Positions 53,011 to 62,295 of a stretch of 64,000 nt of DNA are shown one piece after another. The notes beneath the pieces are model-generated. The model was not told the DNA's origin. It searched no databases and worked only from the letters and a program-made list of their open reading frames with translations. Numbering within the stretch: position 1 is the stretch's first letter; every line of letters begins with the position of its first letter. The DNA comes from Oscillospiraceae bacterium (GTDB lineage Bacteria; Bacillota; Clostridia; Oscillospirales; UBA929), in assembly GCA_009784085.1 (NCBI GenBank), contig WRCJ01000001.1:5846-69845 (forward strand). Reading direction: 5' to 3'. Both the position numbers and the translations under genes were made by a program.

Positions 53011-53438
53011 AACACATCACGCTCTACACGGACGGGGCTTGTTCCGGGAACCCCGGGCCGGGGGGCTGGGCCGCTATTTTGCGGTATGGGGAACATGAGA
53101 GGGAACTCTCCGGCGGCGAGCCACATACCACCAACAACCGCATGGAACTGACCGCCGTCATCGAGGGGCTGCGGGCGCTCAAGGAACCTTGCGAAGTGCG
53201 CGTGTATTCCGACTCCAAATACGTCGTGGACGGCATGTCCCTGGGCTGGGCGGCCAAATGGCGGGCGCGCGGCTGGAAAAAGGCCGACAAGTCGCCCGCC
53301 CTGAACCCCGACCTGTGGGGGACGATGCTGGATTTATGCCAGTTGCACAACGTGTCGTTTACCTGGGTGCGCGGACACGCCGACAACGCCTACAACAACC
53401 GTTGCGACAAACTGGCCGTGGGCGCCATACCCCAGTAA
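53007..53438 (+). CDS. rnhA: Ribonuclease HI
   Basis: Degrades the RNA of RNA-DNA hybrids. 143 residues with the four carboxylates: Asp9 in YTDGACSGNPG, Glu47 in NNRMELTA, Asp69 in YSDSKYV and Asp134 near the C-terminus, plus His124 in VRGHADNAYN. The length is typical of the E. coli type. ATGA overlap with the preceding gene. Confidence 0.97.
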   Translation: MKHITLYTDGACSGNPGPGGWAAILRYGEHERELSGGEPHTTNNRMELTAVIEGLRALKEPCEVRVYSDSKYVVDGMSLGWAAKWRARGWKKADKSPALNPDLWGTMLDLCQLHNVSFTWVRGHADNAYNNRCDKLAVGAIPQ

Positions 53439-53493
53439 GGGGTGTCATGCCCATATATGTGGCATCGCGAATGTTCGAGGTGAATTTGAATTC

Positions 53494-55563
53494 ATGAAAA
53501 AATGGAAATTTTATCTGCGGCTTGCCCCGATGGTCGTCATCATGGCCTTGTTTTTGTTGGGCGCCACGGCGCGTCTCTACAACCTGCAGATTACCCATCG
53601 CGAAGAAAACAAAAAACAGGCGGAAAAACGACAGGCGAGGATGGTCGCGCTGCCGGCGACGCGCGGCGAGTTGCTGGATCGGTATGGGCGCCCGTTGGTG
53701 ACCAACTATACCACGTACGCGCTCCGGATCGACCTAAACCGGTTGCTCATCGCCAGCGACGACCCCAACGAGGTCATCGATCGCCTCACGCGCCTGATGA
53801 AAGAACAGGGCGTCCGCTACGAGGACACGTTCCCCATCCTGCCGGATCCGTACCATTTCAAGTTCAACATCGGCGAGAAGGAAAAGACGTACCTAAAGCA
53901 ATTCACGGAGAAACTTGGGTGGCCGGAAGACATGGCCGCCCCGGAACTCATGGAAAAGATCAAAGAACTCTTTGGCATCAGCGACGAATACGCCCAGGCG
54001 GACGCGCGGCGCATAGCGGCCATCCGGTACGAAATGGAGCTACGCCGGGTGCTTCAGACCAACGAGCCGTACTACTACATCCCGGACTATCAGTTTGCCA
54101 CCGAAGTGGATATGACCATCGTGGGCATGGTGCGCGAACAGGATTTCCCCGGCGTCATGGTGGAGACGGTACCCGTACGGGAATACCGCACGCAATATGC
54201 GGCCCATTTGCTGGGCATGGTGGGCCGGATCCCCGAAGGGCGGGCGGCGGAATATAAAGAGAAGGAATACGCCGCCGATGAATTGGTTGGGTTGGGCGGT
54301 TTGGAGGAAGGGCTGGAAAAATGGCTTCGCGGCAAGCCCGGATGGCGCGAAGAAGAAACCAACACCTCCGGGAAGATCACCAATATCCTCAATAGCAAGA
54401 AGCCGGAACCGGGGAACAACTGTTTTTTGACCATCGACATCCTGCTTCAGGAAAAGGTGGAGCATGCGCTGGAAGAAGGCATACTTTCACTGCGGGAGCA
54501 GGGGGAGCGCGGCGGGCTTATCGACAAGCATTTGGCCGCCGGGGGCGCCGCCGTCCTGATGGATCTCAGAACCGGCGAGATACTGGCCATGGCGTCCTAC
54601 CCGACCTATGATCTGATAAACTTTGCGGAGAACTTCGAGGAACTGAACCAGGATCCGATGAGCCCCATGCTCAATCGGGCCGTCGCCGCCGCGTATGAGC
54701 CGGGATCGACCTTTAAGATGGCGTCGGCGATGGCCGCCTTGGAGGCGGAAGTGATTACACCCACCTCCACCATCTTTGACGAAGTGGTATATACCCGTTA
54801 TGCCCCCAGCTATACGCCCAAGTGTACGGGTAGCCATGGGAGCATCAATGTGGCCGACGCCCTCCGGGTCTCGTGCAACTATTTCTTTTACGAGTCCGCG
54901 TACAGGACAAAGATAGAAACCATGAACGTCTACGCGAAGAAGCTGGGCTTTGGCGTGAAAACAAACGTCGAGCTGCCGGGGGAGCGGGATGGCGTCTTAG
55001 CGGGCCCGGAGTATTGCGAGAAACAGGGCCTCTATTGGTACGACGGCGATGTGCTGCAAGCGGCTATCGGGCAGTCATACAACCTCATCACGCCGATCCA
55101 GCTGTGTAGCTATGTGGCGACGCTGGCCAACGGGGGCGTCAGGTGCAAGCCGCACCTGCTGAACATGGTCAAGTCCTTCGATTACGCCAGCACGATATAC
55201 GTGGAGACCATGGAAGTGGTCGAACGGTTGGAACTCAAGGACGGCACGCTGGAAGCTATCTTGTCCGGGATGAGGATGGTATGCGAGCCGGGCGGCACGG
55301 CGGCGCGCACGTTCGCGGATTACCCATACCCGGTGGGCGGCAAGACGGGTTCCGCGCAGACGTTGATCGACGGCCGGCCGGCCAACGGTGTCTTTGTGGC
55401 GTTTGCCCCCTTTGACGATCCGCAAGTGGCCGTGGCTGTCGTGGTGGAGAAAGGCGGATCGGGTTCCGCCGTGGCGCCCATCGCGAGGGACGTATTTGAC
55501 GCCTATTTCCAGAGCCAGGAGACCATGAGCAAAAGAATGCCGGAGAATCAATTGCATGGGTGA
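53494..55563 (+). CDS. Class B penicillin-binding protein (PBP2-like transpeptidase)
   Basis: A monofunctional peptidoglycan transpeptidase for elongation or division. One N-terminal membrane anchor (LAPMVVIMALFLLGATARLY), a dimerisation domain (RGELLDRYGRPLVTNYTTYAL), then the transpeptidase: SxxK Ser405-Lys408 in YEPGSTFKM, SCN at 460-462 and KTG at 617-619. Placement next to minD and mgsA recalls the clostridial mreBCD-pbp2-minCDE-rodA-mgsA cluster, pointing to the elongation PBP2. GAGGTGA precedes the ATG. Confidence 0.94.
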   Translation: MKKWKFYLRLAPMVVIMALFLLGATARLYNLQITHREENKKQAEKRQARMVALPATRGELLDRYGRPLVTNYTTYALRIDLNRLLIASDDPNEVIDRLTRLMKEQGVRYEDTFPILPDPYHFKFNIGEKEKTYLKQFTEKLGWPEDMAAPELMEKIKELFGISDEYAQADARRIAAIRYEMELRRVLQTNEPYYYIPDYQFATEVDMTIVGMVREQDFPGVMVETVPVREYRTQYAAHLLGMVGRIPEGRAAEYKEKEYAADELVGLGGLEEGLEKWLRGKPGWREEETNTSGKITNILNSKKPEPGNNCFLTIDILLQEKVEHALEEGILSLREQGERGGLIDKHLAAGGAAVLMDLRTGEILAMASYPTYDLINFAENFEELNQDPMSPMLNRAVAAAYEPGSTFKMASAMAALEAEVITPTSTIFDEVVYTRYAPSYTPKCTGSHGSINVADALRVSCNYFFYESAYRTKIETMNVYAKKLGFGVKTNVELPGERDGVLAGPEYCEKQGLYWYDGDVLQAAIGQSYNLITPIQLCSYVATLANGGVRCKPHLLNMVKSFDYASTIYVETMEVVERLELKDGTLEAILSGMRMVCEPGGTAARTFADYPYPVGGKTGSAQTLIDGRPANGVFVAFAPFDDPQVAVAVVVEKGGSGSAVAPIARDVFDAYFQSQETMSKRMPENQLHG

Positions 55564-55580
55564 GAATTGTATGATATAAT
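55552..55580 (+). promoter_or_regulatory. Promoter for minD-mgsA
   Basis: -35 TTGCAT (55552-55557), 17-bp spacer, -10 TATAAT (55575-55580). The -35 lies in the last codons of the PBP gene. A GAAAAAC/GTTTTTC hairpin follows at 55589-55606, in the 5' untranslated part. Confidence 0.65.
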
Positions 55581-55669
55581 GGATGCCTGAAAAACTGCGG
55601 TTTTTCATAAGGCGGGGAGATTGATATCCCGTTGATTCAGCAAGGGTTATGTCACTGGGGGGTGAACTC

Positions 55670-56470
55670 TTGGGAAAGGCCATACTGGTGACGTCCGGGA
55701 AGGGCGGTACAGGGAAAACAACGCTTACGGCTGGACTTGCCGCATGTTTGGCGGCGATGGGGCGGCGCGTCGTCTGTATCGATGCCGACGTCGGCCTGCG
55801 CAATTTGGATCTCGTGCTGGGCATGCCGGACGCGGCGGCGTTGGATTTTCATGATGTCCTGACCGGGGGGGCTGTTCTCCGGGAAGCCTTGTATCGGCAT
55901 CCGCAGATCCCGGGGCTCTATCTATTGTCCGCGCCGTCGGAGCGGAAGGCGGGGCAAATCGTCCCGGAATTGTTTTCCGAAATGGTCAAGGCATTGCAGA
56001 AACACTGCGATTATTGCATGGTCGATTGCGCGGCCGGGTTGGGCGAGAGCTTCGCTTTGGCCGCCGGCGCCTGCGACCACGCCATCGTGGTGGGGAATTT
56101 GGAGCCCGCGGCCATACGCGACGCCACGCGGACGGCGGAACTCCTCCACAACCAGAACCTCAAGGCGGTGTGGCTGGCGCTCAACAGGGTGCGGCCCGAG
56201 CTCGTGGCCTATGGCAGCGCCAATGTGGACGATGCCATGGATACCGTGGGGTTGCCGTTGCTGGGGCTTGTCCCGGAGGATATTTCGGTGATCGACGCGG
56301 CCAATAAGTACATGCCGATTATCCTCTATGGGCAGACCGACGCCGCCCTCGCCATGTTGCGCATGGCCAAGCGGCTGGAAGGGGAGCGTATCCCGTTGCC
56401 CGGGAAGAGCATTAAATCACGCTATCACGCGCACAAGATATCCCTAAAAAAGACAGGAGGACGTATATGA
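55670..56470 (+). CDS. minD: MinD-like septum-site ATPase
   Basis: A deviant Walker A ATPase: KAILVTSGKGGTGKTTLTAG, then the MinD-specific VVCIDADVGLRNLDLVLGMPD and Walker B YCMVDCAAGLGESF. MinD normally positions the division site with MinC. TTG 55670 is preferred: GGGGGGTGA lies five bases upstream and the translation then starts like other MinD proteins; ATG 55649 is the alternative. The C-terminus (HAHKISLKKTGGRI) lacks the clear amphipathic helix that binds the membrane in typical MinD. minC and minE are absent. It overlaps mgsA (ATGA). Confidence 0.9.
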   Translation: MGKAILVTSGKGGTGKTTLTAGLAACLAAMGRRVVCIDADVGLRNLDLVLGMPDAAALDFHDVLTGGAVLREALYRHPQIPGLYLLSAPSERKAGQIVPELFSEMVKALQKHCDYCMVDCAAGLGESFALAAGACDHAIVVGNLEPAAIRDATRTAELLHNQNLKAVWLALNRVRPELVAYGSANVDDAMDTVGLPLLGLVPEDISVIDAANKYMPIILYGQTDAALAMLRMAKRLEGERIPLPGKSIKSRYHAHKISLKKTGGRI

Positions 56471-56868
56471 ACATCGCATTGGTAGCCCGTGATATGAAAA
56501 AAGAGTTGATGGTGCAATTTTGTATCGCGTACAAGGGCATATTGTCGCGGCACACGCTATATGCAACGGCTACGACGGGGAAGCTCGTGGCGGAGGCCAG
56601 CGGTTTGCCGGTGAATAAGTTTTTATCCGCGCTACAAGGCGGCGAACAGCAAATCGGGGCGCGCATCGCCTATAACGAGATCGATTTGCTCATCATGTTC
56701 CGCGACCCGATATCCGCGGGTTTGCAGGAGGGGGAAGGCTCGTTGCTGCGCCTGTGCGACCTGCACAATGTGCCTGTGGCGACCAATGTGGCGACCGCCG
56801 AGGTGCTGATCCATGGCTTGGCGCGGGGCGACATCGACTGGCGCGACATCGTCAACCCCAAGAAATAG
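56467..56868 (+). CDS. mgsA: Methylglyoxal synthase
   Basis: Converts dihydroxyacetone phosphate to methylglyoxal and phosphate. 133 residues. MNIALVARDMKKELMVQFC contains the substrate-binding His-equivalent region; TATTGKLVAEASGL, QGGEQQIGARI and IMFRDPISAGLQEGEGSLLRLCDLHNVPVATN follow, with the catalytic Asp in the FRDP-type motif. Placed after minD as in clostridial clusters. Its stop is followed by 125 bp without a gene. Confidence 0.96.
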   Translation: MNIALVARDMKKELMVQFCIAYKGILSRHTLYATATTGKLVAEASGLPVNKFLSALQGGEQQIGARIAYNEIDLLIMFRDPISAGLQEGEGSLLRLCDLHNVPVATNVATAEVLIHGLARGDIDWRDIVNPKK

Positions 56869-56935
56869 GCTTTCCCAAGATGTGGGATTTTATCAAATTG
56901 AGGCGACCTATTCGCGAAATTCGGTGGTAGGGCCG

Positions 56936-56961
56936 GGATCCCAGATTACCAGTTGGGATCC
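56936..56961. repeat. Short inverted repeat between mgsA and the protease gene
   Basis: GGATCCCA (56936-56943) and TGGGATCC (56954-56961) with a 10-base spacer. No T run follows, so it is not a clear terminator. Confidence 0.6.
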
Positions 56962-56993
56962 ACAGCCCCCCAGCCGGGTTCGGAGGTGGTAAA

Positions 56994-58283
56994 ATGAGTA
57001 ATATGAGGAGCAAGAAACAGTTTTTGCTGGCGTGCGCATTTGCGTGTACATTTGCCCTTGTGCTGCTTTTTTCGTCATGCGACATTCGGACAGTTGCGAC
57101 ATCGCCATCGCCATCCGAGGAACCATCGCAGGAGCCGCCCACGGTGCAGGAATTCACGGTTACCTTCGACCTAAACGGCGGCGAGCTGATAAGCGGGGAT
57201 GCCGTGCAATATGTGGAAGCCGGCGAGGCGGCGGTGGCGCCGGAGGTGGAGAAGGAACGCCACACCTTATCTTGGGATAAGGCATTTACCAATATTACCG
57301 AGGATTTGACGGTAACGGCGCAATGGGAGAAGAGGGAGCTGTCCTCCACCGAGGTGGCGGATATCGTGCAGGCGAGCACGGTCACCGTCGCTTGCGAATA
57401 CCACAACGGCAACACAGGGAGCGGTTCCGGCTTCTTTATCGACGACGGGGGGACCATCGTCACCTGCTACCATGTCATCGAGTACGCGACGGATATCACG
57501 GTAGAAATGATAGGGGGCGGGAAATACACCGTAGAAAAGATCGTTGCCTTTGATGAGCTGATGGATCTGGCCGTACTCAAGATCAACCTGTCCGAGACGC
57601 CCGGGCTTGTGCTGTCCACAGACGTGGTCAAAGCGGGGCAAGCAATCTACGCGAACGGGTCTGCGCTCGGGACCTTAGTCGGTACGTTCACCAGCGGGAC
57701 GGTTTCCAACGCGAACAGGGTTGTCAATGGGGTAAAGTGCATCCAAATAGATGCGGCTATCTCCGAGGGGAACAGCGGGGGGCCGCTGGTCAACTCCTAT
57801 GCCGAGGTGATAGGCGTGGCCGCCATGTCCTTTCTGGACGGCGAGAACCTCAACCTGGCCATCCACATCGAGCAACTCGAGGACATAGAAGAAAAAAACT
57901 ACTCCCTCACCAGCTATCAGGAGTGGATCATGCGGGAGGCGGATCGGTCTTATTCGCTATATACCGACCAAAACACATTCTATTATTCCACGATCAACAC
58001 CTACACGGCCGTCACGGGCAGATCCTGTGACAGATCCGTGGATTTCAAAGATAAAGCCCATGCCGGGTATGTCTATAATAGCGCGTACTATATCTATAAG
58101 CTCGTGGAACATGAATCGGAAAAGTACGTGAGTTATTTGAAGGATAAGGGTTTTGTGTACGCCGACCGCAAAGAGTATTCAGACGGGGTTTCCTACTATT
58201 ACACGAACAGCAGGACGAGTGTCCAGGTCGATATGTTCCACAGCACGGACAACGAAGTGTGGATATGGGCAAGGTACTATTAA
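56994..58283 (+). CDS. Lipoprotein trypsin-like serine protease with an InlB-type repeat
   Basis: A surface lipoprotein: signal peptide with lipobox Cys29 (LLFSSC), a Ser/Pro/Glu linker, one InlB/Listeria-Bacteroides-type repeat (FTVTFDLNGGELIS), then an HtrA/trypsin-like protease with His160 (TCYHVIE), Asp191 (DELMDLAVLKI) and Ser261 (SEGNSGGPLV). All three catalytic residues are present; no PDZ domain follows. The C-terminal 130 residues are Tyr-rich and of unknown type. It shares the lipobox plus InlB-repeat layout with the papain-like protease at 34202-36127. Confidence 0.9.
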   Translation: MSNMRSKKQFLLACAFACTFALVLLFSSCDIRTVATSPSPSEEPSQEPPTVQEFTVTFDLNGGELISGDAVQYVEAGEAAVAPEVEKERHTLSWDKAFTNITEDLTVTAQWEKRELSSTEVADIVQASTVTVACEYHNGNTGSGSGFFIDDGGTIVTCYHVIEYATDITVEMIGGGKYTVEKIVAFDELMDLAVLKINLSETPGLVLSTDVVKAGQAIYANGSALGTLVGTFTSGTVSNANRVVNGVKCIQIDAAISEGNSGGPLVNSYAEVIGVAAMSFLDGENLNLAIHIEQLEDIEEKNYSLTSYQEWIMREADRSYSLYTDQNTFYYSTINTYTAVTGRSCDRSVDFKDKAHAGYVYNSAYYIYKLVEHESEKYVSYLKDKGFVYADRKEYSDGVSYYYTNSRTSVQVDMFHSTDNEVWIWARYY

Positions 58284-58284
58284 C

Positions 58285-58304
58285 GATTATTAGCGATTAT
58301 TAGC
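58285..58304. repeat. Tandem repeat, two 10-bp units plus remnant
   Basis: GATTATTAGC repeated twice, then GATTACTATC, in the leader between the protease gene and gdpP. Confidence 0.75.
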
Positions 58305-58396
58305 GATTACTATCGATACATGGCGAATATTTACGGATATTAGCGCACCGCAACGGCGATCCGCAACGGGAGGGGGATCTTATCAGCAACCGTAAG

Positions 58397-60379
58397 TTGA
58401 GGAGGTTATTGGAGCCCGGCTTTCGGCTCTGTTTTATTGTATTGCTCCTGTTCGTGGTTGCCGCCGCCGTTTGGGGACCTTGGTGGCTGGCCGCCGGGGA
58501 AGGCGCTTTTGTTGTGTTGCTCTTTTTTATCTTTCGAAGTTACATGGGCAAGCGGCGTTGGGATGTCCAGCGTTATATCGCCGGGTTGTCGCAAAATATG
58601 GGCGTGTCCATGGGGGAAACGGCGCTCAGCGTCCCGTTGCCCATGGTCGTCATCAAACTGGAGACGGGGGAGATCCTGTGGGCCAACGACAGTTTTTACC
58701 AGGCATCCAGCGCGCGGGATCATCTATTTGAGGAGAAAATCGGGGATATCGTGCCGGGGTTTGTCCCCAAATTCCTCTTGGAGGGCAAAGACCAGCATCC
58801 GTTGGAGATAGCCATGGGCAACCGGCAGTACAAGGTGTTCGGAAGCCTTATCCCGGTGGGCGCCGAGTCGAAAACCCCCATGGCGGCGCTTTACCTGGTG
58901 GATGTGACCGACGCCTCGCAATTGCGCCGCAAGTATTTCCGCACCCGCCCCGTGGTGGCGGTGATTGTACTGGACAACTACGAGGAAGCCATGAAAAACC
59001 TGGGCGATTCGCAGAAGTCCGCGCTGGTGGCCGCTATCGACAACCTGATCGGCGCGTGGGCGGGGCCGGCGGGCGGCATCCTGCGGAAGTATGACAGGGA
59101 TCGTTACCTGTTTATCTTCGAAGAGCGGAACCTCACCGCCTTTGTCGAAGGGAAATTTTCACTGCTGGATACCGCGCACACGCTGGTAAGCCCCAACAGC
59201 ATCCCGGTGTCCCTGAGCATCGGCATCGGGAAAGAGGGCGCCTCCCTGTCGGAATGCTTTTCTTATGCCGTGCTGGCCATCGAGATGTCGCTCTCGCGGG
59301 GTGGCGACCAAGCGGTCGTCAAGAACCGCGCGGCATTTGAATTCTATGGCGGGCGTGCGCGGGAGATGGAAAAGCGCACAAAGGTGAAATCCCGCGTCAT
59401 GGCCAACGCGCTCGTCCGCCTGATTACCGATTCGTCCAATGTGCTGATCATGGGCCACCGCAACTCGGACATCGACTCCGTGGGCGCGGCGGTGGGCATA
59501 GCCGCGGCGACGCGGAAGAAGGACCGCCGGGCCTATATCTTGATAGAACGCGAGCATACGGCCGCCGAAAAACTGCTCGCGCGGCTGGAGGCGATGCCGA
59601 ACAACGAGGAGCTGTTTATTACCCCCCAACAGGCCCTCCTGCTGTGCAACCGGGATACGTTGCTTGTCATTGTGGATGTCAACCGCCCAGAGATTGTGGA
59701 ATCGCCCGAACTCTTGAATATCTGCGGCAGGGTCGCGGTCGTCGACCATCACCGGCGCGCCGCCGATTATATCAAAAAAGCCGTGCTCAATTTCCATGAG
59801 CCGTCGGCCTCGTCGGCGTCGGAACTGGTCACGGAACTCCTGCAATATATCTTGGAGCCGAGCGACTTGAAGCGCGTCGAAGCCGAGGCTCTGCTGGCTG
59901 GCATTGCGCTGGATACCAAGAATTTTACGATGCACTCGGGCGCGCGCGCGTTCGAAGCGGCCGCCTATCTGTGCAGCGCGGGCGCGGACACCGTGGAGAT
60001 CAAGCGGCTGTTCCAAACGGATTTCAAAAACAGCTTGGCCCGGTACGATGTGGTGCGATCCGCAAGGATGTACAAGAGCCAGACCGCCATCGCGGTTTCG
60101 AATCACACGATCGACCGCATGGTGGCCTCGCAGGCGGCCGATGAGTTGCTGACCATCGACGGCGTGGACGCATCCTTCGTGTTGTTCCCGCAAGGGGGGC
60201 AAATCGTACTCTCCGCGCGTTCGTTAGGCCGGATCAATGTCCATCTGATCGTCGAAAAACTGGGCGGGGGCGGGCATCGCACCATCGCCGGCGCGCAGAT
60301 GTCCGGCGACCGGGTCGAGCCGGCGCTCAACCGCCTGCTCCGGGCCATCGATCTCTACTTGGAGGAAAACACAGCGTAG
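58397..60379 (+). CDS. gdpP: c-di-AMP phosphodiesterase GdpP
   Basis: Hydrolyses cyclic di-AMP. 660 residues: two N-terminal membrane helices (about 11-47), a PAS-like domain (about 75-170), a degenerate GGDEF domain (about 180-310) without the active GGDEF motif, then DHH-DHHA1: GHRNSDIDSVGA at 353-364, VIVDVNR at 424-430, DHH at 450-452 and the GGGGHRTIAGAQ ending motif. Placed before rplI-dnaB as in many Bacillota. The start is unclear: TTG 58397 has GGAGGGGG 19 bases upstream, which is too far, and no ATG or GTG is nearby in frame. Confidence 0.95.
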   Translation: MRRLLEPGFRLCFIVLLLFVVAAAVWGPWWLAAGEGAFVVLLFFIFRSYMGKRRWDVQRYIAGLSQNMGVSMGETALSVPLPMVVIKLETGEILWANDSFYQASSARDHLFEEKIGDIVPGFVPKFLLEGKDQHPLEIAMGNRQYKVFGSLIPVGAESKTPMAALYLVDVTDASQLRRKYFRTRPVVAVIVLDNYEEAMKNLGDSQKSALVAAIDNLIGAWAGPAGGILRKYDRDRYLFIFEERNLTAFVEGKFSLLDTAHTLVSPNSIPVSLSIGIGKEGASLSECFSYAVLAIEMSLSRGGDQAVVKNRAAFEFYGGRAREMEKRTKVKSRVMANALVRLITDSSNVLIMGHRNSDIDSVGAAVGIAAATRKKDRRAYILIEREHTAAEKLLARLEAMPNNEELFITPQQALLLCNRDTLLVIVDVNRPEIVESPELLNICGRVAVVDHHRRAADYIKKAVLNFHEPSASSASELVTELLQYILEPSDLKRVEAEALLAGIALDTKNFTMHSGARAFEAAAYLCSAGADTVEIKRLFQTDFKNSLARYDVVRSARMYKSQTAIAVSNHTIDRMVASQAADELLTIDGVDASFVLFPQGGQIVLSARSLGRINVHLIVEKLGGGGHRTIAGAQMSGDRVEPALNRLLRAIDLYLEENTA

Positions 60380-60435
60380 TTTCGGTAATTCGGTAGACAG
60401 ATTTAGTTTTTTCAACGTTTTTTGGGGTGGTGTGC

Positions 60436-60891
60436 ATGAAAGTTATTCTACAGAAGGATGTCCCGGGACAGGGGAAAAAGGGAGAGCTGGTCAATGTGTC
60501 CGACGGCTATGCCCGGAATTACCTCTTTCCACGCAACCTGGCGTCCAAAGCCACGACGGGCGCGGTCCACACCTATGAGCTGGAAATGCGGGCCAAGGCG
60601 GACAAGAAGAGCTATGAAAGAGAAAAGGCCATGCAAGCTGCCGAGCGGCTTAAAACTTGCACGGTAAAGATTCATGCCAAGGCCGGCCCCTCTGGCCGGT
60701 TGTATGGCGCGGTCACCGGACAGGAGATCGTCAATGCGCTCAAAGAACAGTTCGGCTTGGAAGTGGACAAGCATAAGCTGGTGCAAGACGAACACATCAA
60801 AACCTATGGCATACATCCGGTAAAGGTCAAGCTGGGCGGCGCGATCAACGCAGTGGTACAGGTGGAAGTGCGAGAGGAAGAGAGTAAATAA
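60436..60891 (+). CDS. rplI: 50S ribosomal protein L9
   Basis: 151 residues. MKVILQKDVPGQGKKGELVNVSDGYARNYLFP is the N-terminal L9 signature, followed by the long connecting helix and a C-terminal domain ending VQVEVREEESK. ATG 60436 has GGGGTGG upstream. dnaB follows one base after its stop. Confidence 0.98.
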   Translation: MKVILQKDVPGQGKKGELVNVSDGYARNYLFPRNLASKATTGAVHTYELEMRAKADKKSYEREKAMQAAERLKTCTVKIHAKAGPSGRLYGAVTGQEIVNALKEQFGLEVDKHKLVQDEHIKTYGIHPVKVKLGGAINAVVQVEVREEESK

Positions 60892-60892
60892 A

Positions 60893-62239
60893 TTGGATGA
60901 ACTCACGAGGCTGCGCATGCCGCATAGCGTGGAGGCCGAGCAAGCGGTATTGGGCGCTATGCTCATCGACGCGAGAAATTTGCCGGAGCTGCTGGGGTTA
61001 CTAAAGCCAGACGACTTTTTTATCCCCCGCAACAGGGAAATATACGAAGCCATCTATGCGATGTTTGCCCTCAACCAGAACATAGACCCCATCACCGTGC
61101 TGGCGCACATGCATGAGCAAGGCGCGGGCGACGATCAGGCGTTGCGGAAATATATGTTCGATCTGATGCAGCTGACCCCCACCACAGCCCATGTGCTGGA
61201 ATACGCGCGGATTGTGCGCGACCGATCCCTTTTGCGGCAAGTCGCCGAGGCTTCGGCTGATATTTCGGCCTTGGTCATGGAGGGGCAGGGCGAGGCGCTT
61301 ACCATTTTGGATGCGGCGGAACAACGCATCTTTGATATCCGCCATGGCAGATCCGATCAGACGCTGTACACCGTCGGCGAGGTCTTGCAGGAGGTCTTCG
61401 ACCGGCTGGACGAATTGCTGAAAAACAAGGGGCAGCTTCCCGGGCTCCCCACCGGCCTTTCCGAAGTGGACAGCTATATCGGCGGGCTCGGCCGATCCAA
61501 CCTGATCCTCATCGCTTCGCGCCCCGGCATGGGAAAGACCAGCATCGCGCTGAATATTGCCCTCAACGCCGTCCGCCAGAGCGGGAAGGCGGTCGTCTTC
61601 TTCTCGCTGGAAATGTCTCGGGAGCAATTGGTCATGCGCATGCTCTCCGGCGAGGCCTTTATCGATTCCAAGAAACTGCTGACCGGCGACCTCACGCTGG
61701 ACGAGTGGAATCGCCTCATCGATGCGTCACGGGCGTTGACAAGGATGGACTTGCGGTTCGACGACAACTCAAACATCAACGTGGCCGAGATGAAGGCCAA
61801 GTGCCGCCGCTTAAAGAACCTGGGCCTCATTGTCATCGACTATCTCCAACTCATGCAGGGCTCCCGCCGCAACGAGAACCGCGTGCAGGAGGTGGCAGAT
61901 ATCTCGCGGAACCTCAAAATCATGGCCAAGGAACTGGATGTCCCTGTGCTATGCCTGTCTCAGCTCTCGCGCGCGGCGGAGACCCGCTCGGAAAAGAACA
62001 AGCGGCCCATGTTGTCCGACCTCAGGGAGTCCGGCGCCATTGAGCAAGACGCCGATGTGGTCATGTTTTTGTATCGCGACGAATACTACAACGAGGATAC
62101 CGAAGATAAGAATATCGCCGAGTGCATCGTGGCCAAAAACCGCCACGGCGCCACGGGCACGGTGCGCCTGCAGTGGATTGCCCAGTACACGTCGTTCTCC
62201 TCCAGGGAGTGGAGGCATGAGGAGGGCGCAGGCGAGTAG
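60893..62239 (+). CDS. dnaB: Replicative DNA helicase DnaB
   Basis: The hexameric helicase of the replication fork. N-terminal domain PHSVEAEQAVLGAMLID, Walker A ASRPGMGKTSIALNIA, Walker B LIVIDYLQLMQGS, then QLSRAAETRSEKNKRPMLSD and the arginine-finger region LRESGAIEQDADVV. 448 residues. It starts with TTG; the ATG inside GGATGAAC is out of frame. Confidence 0.97.
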   Translation: MDELTRLRMPHSVEAEQAVLGAMLIDARNLPELLGLLKPDDFFIPRNREIYEAIYAMFALNQNIDPITVLAHMHEQGAGDDQALRKYMFDLMQLTPTTAHVLEYARIVRDRSLLRQVAEASADISALVMEGQGEALTILDAAEQRIFDIRHGRSDQTLYTVGEVLQEVFDRLDELLKNKGQLPGLPTGLSEVDSYIGGLGRSNLILIASRPGMGKTSIALNIALNAVRQSGKAVVFFSLEMSREQLVMRMLSGEAFIDSKKLLTGDLTLDEWNRLIDASRALTRMDLRFDDNSNINVAEMKAKCRRLKNLGLIVIDYLQLMQGSRRNENRVQEVADISRNLKIMAKELDVPVLCLSQLSRAAETRSEKNKRPMLSDLRESGAIEQDADVVMFLYRDEYYNEDTEDKNIAECIVAKNRHGATGTVRLQWIAQYTSFSSREWRHEEGAGE

Positions 62240-62295
62240 CGCATATAAATCATACGCGCATGGCCAAATCGGGAGTTGGGAATTGGAGTTGAGAA

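Noticed and set aside
59159..60202. 347-codon minus-strand open frame
   Set aside because: Antisense to gdpP; no family features.
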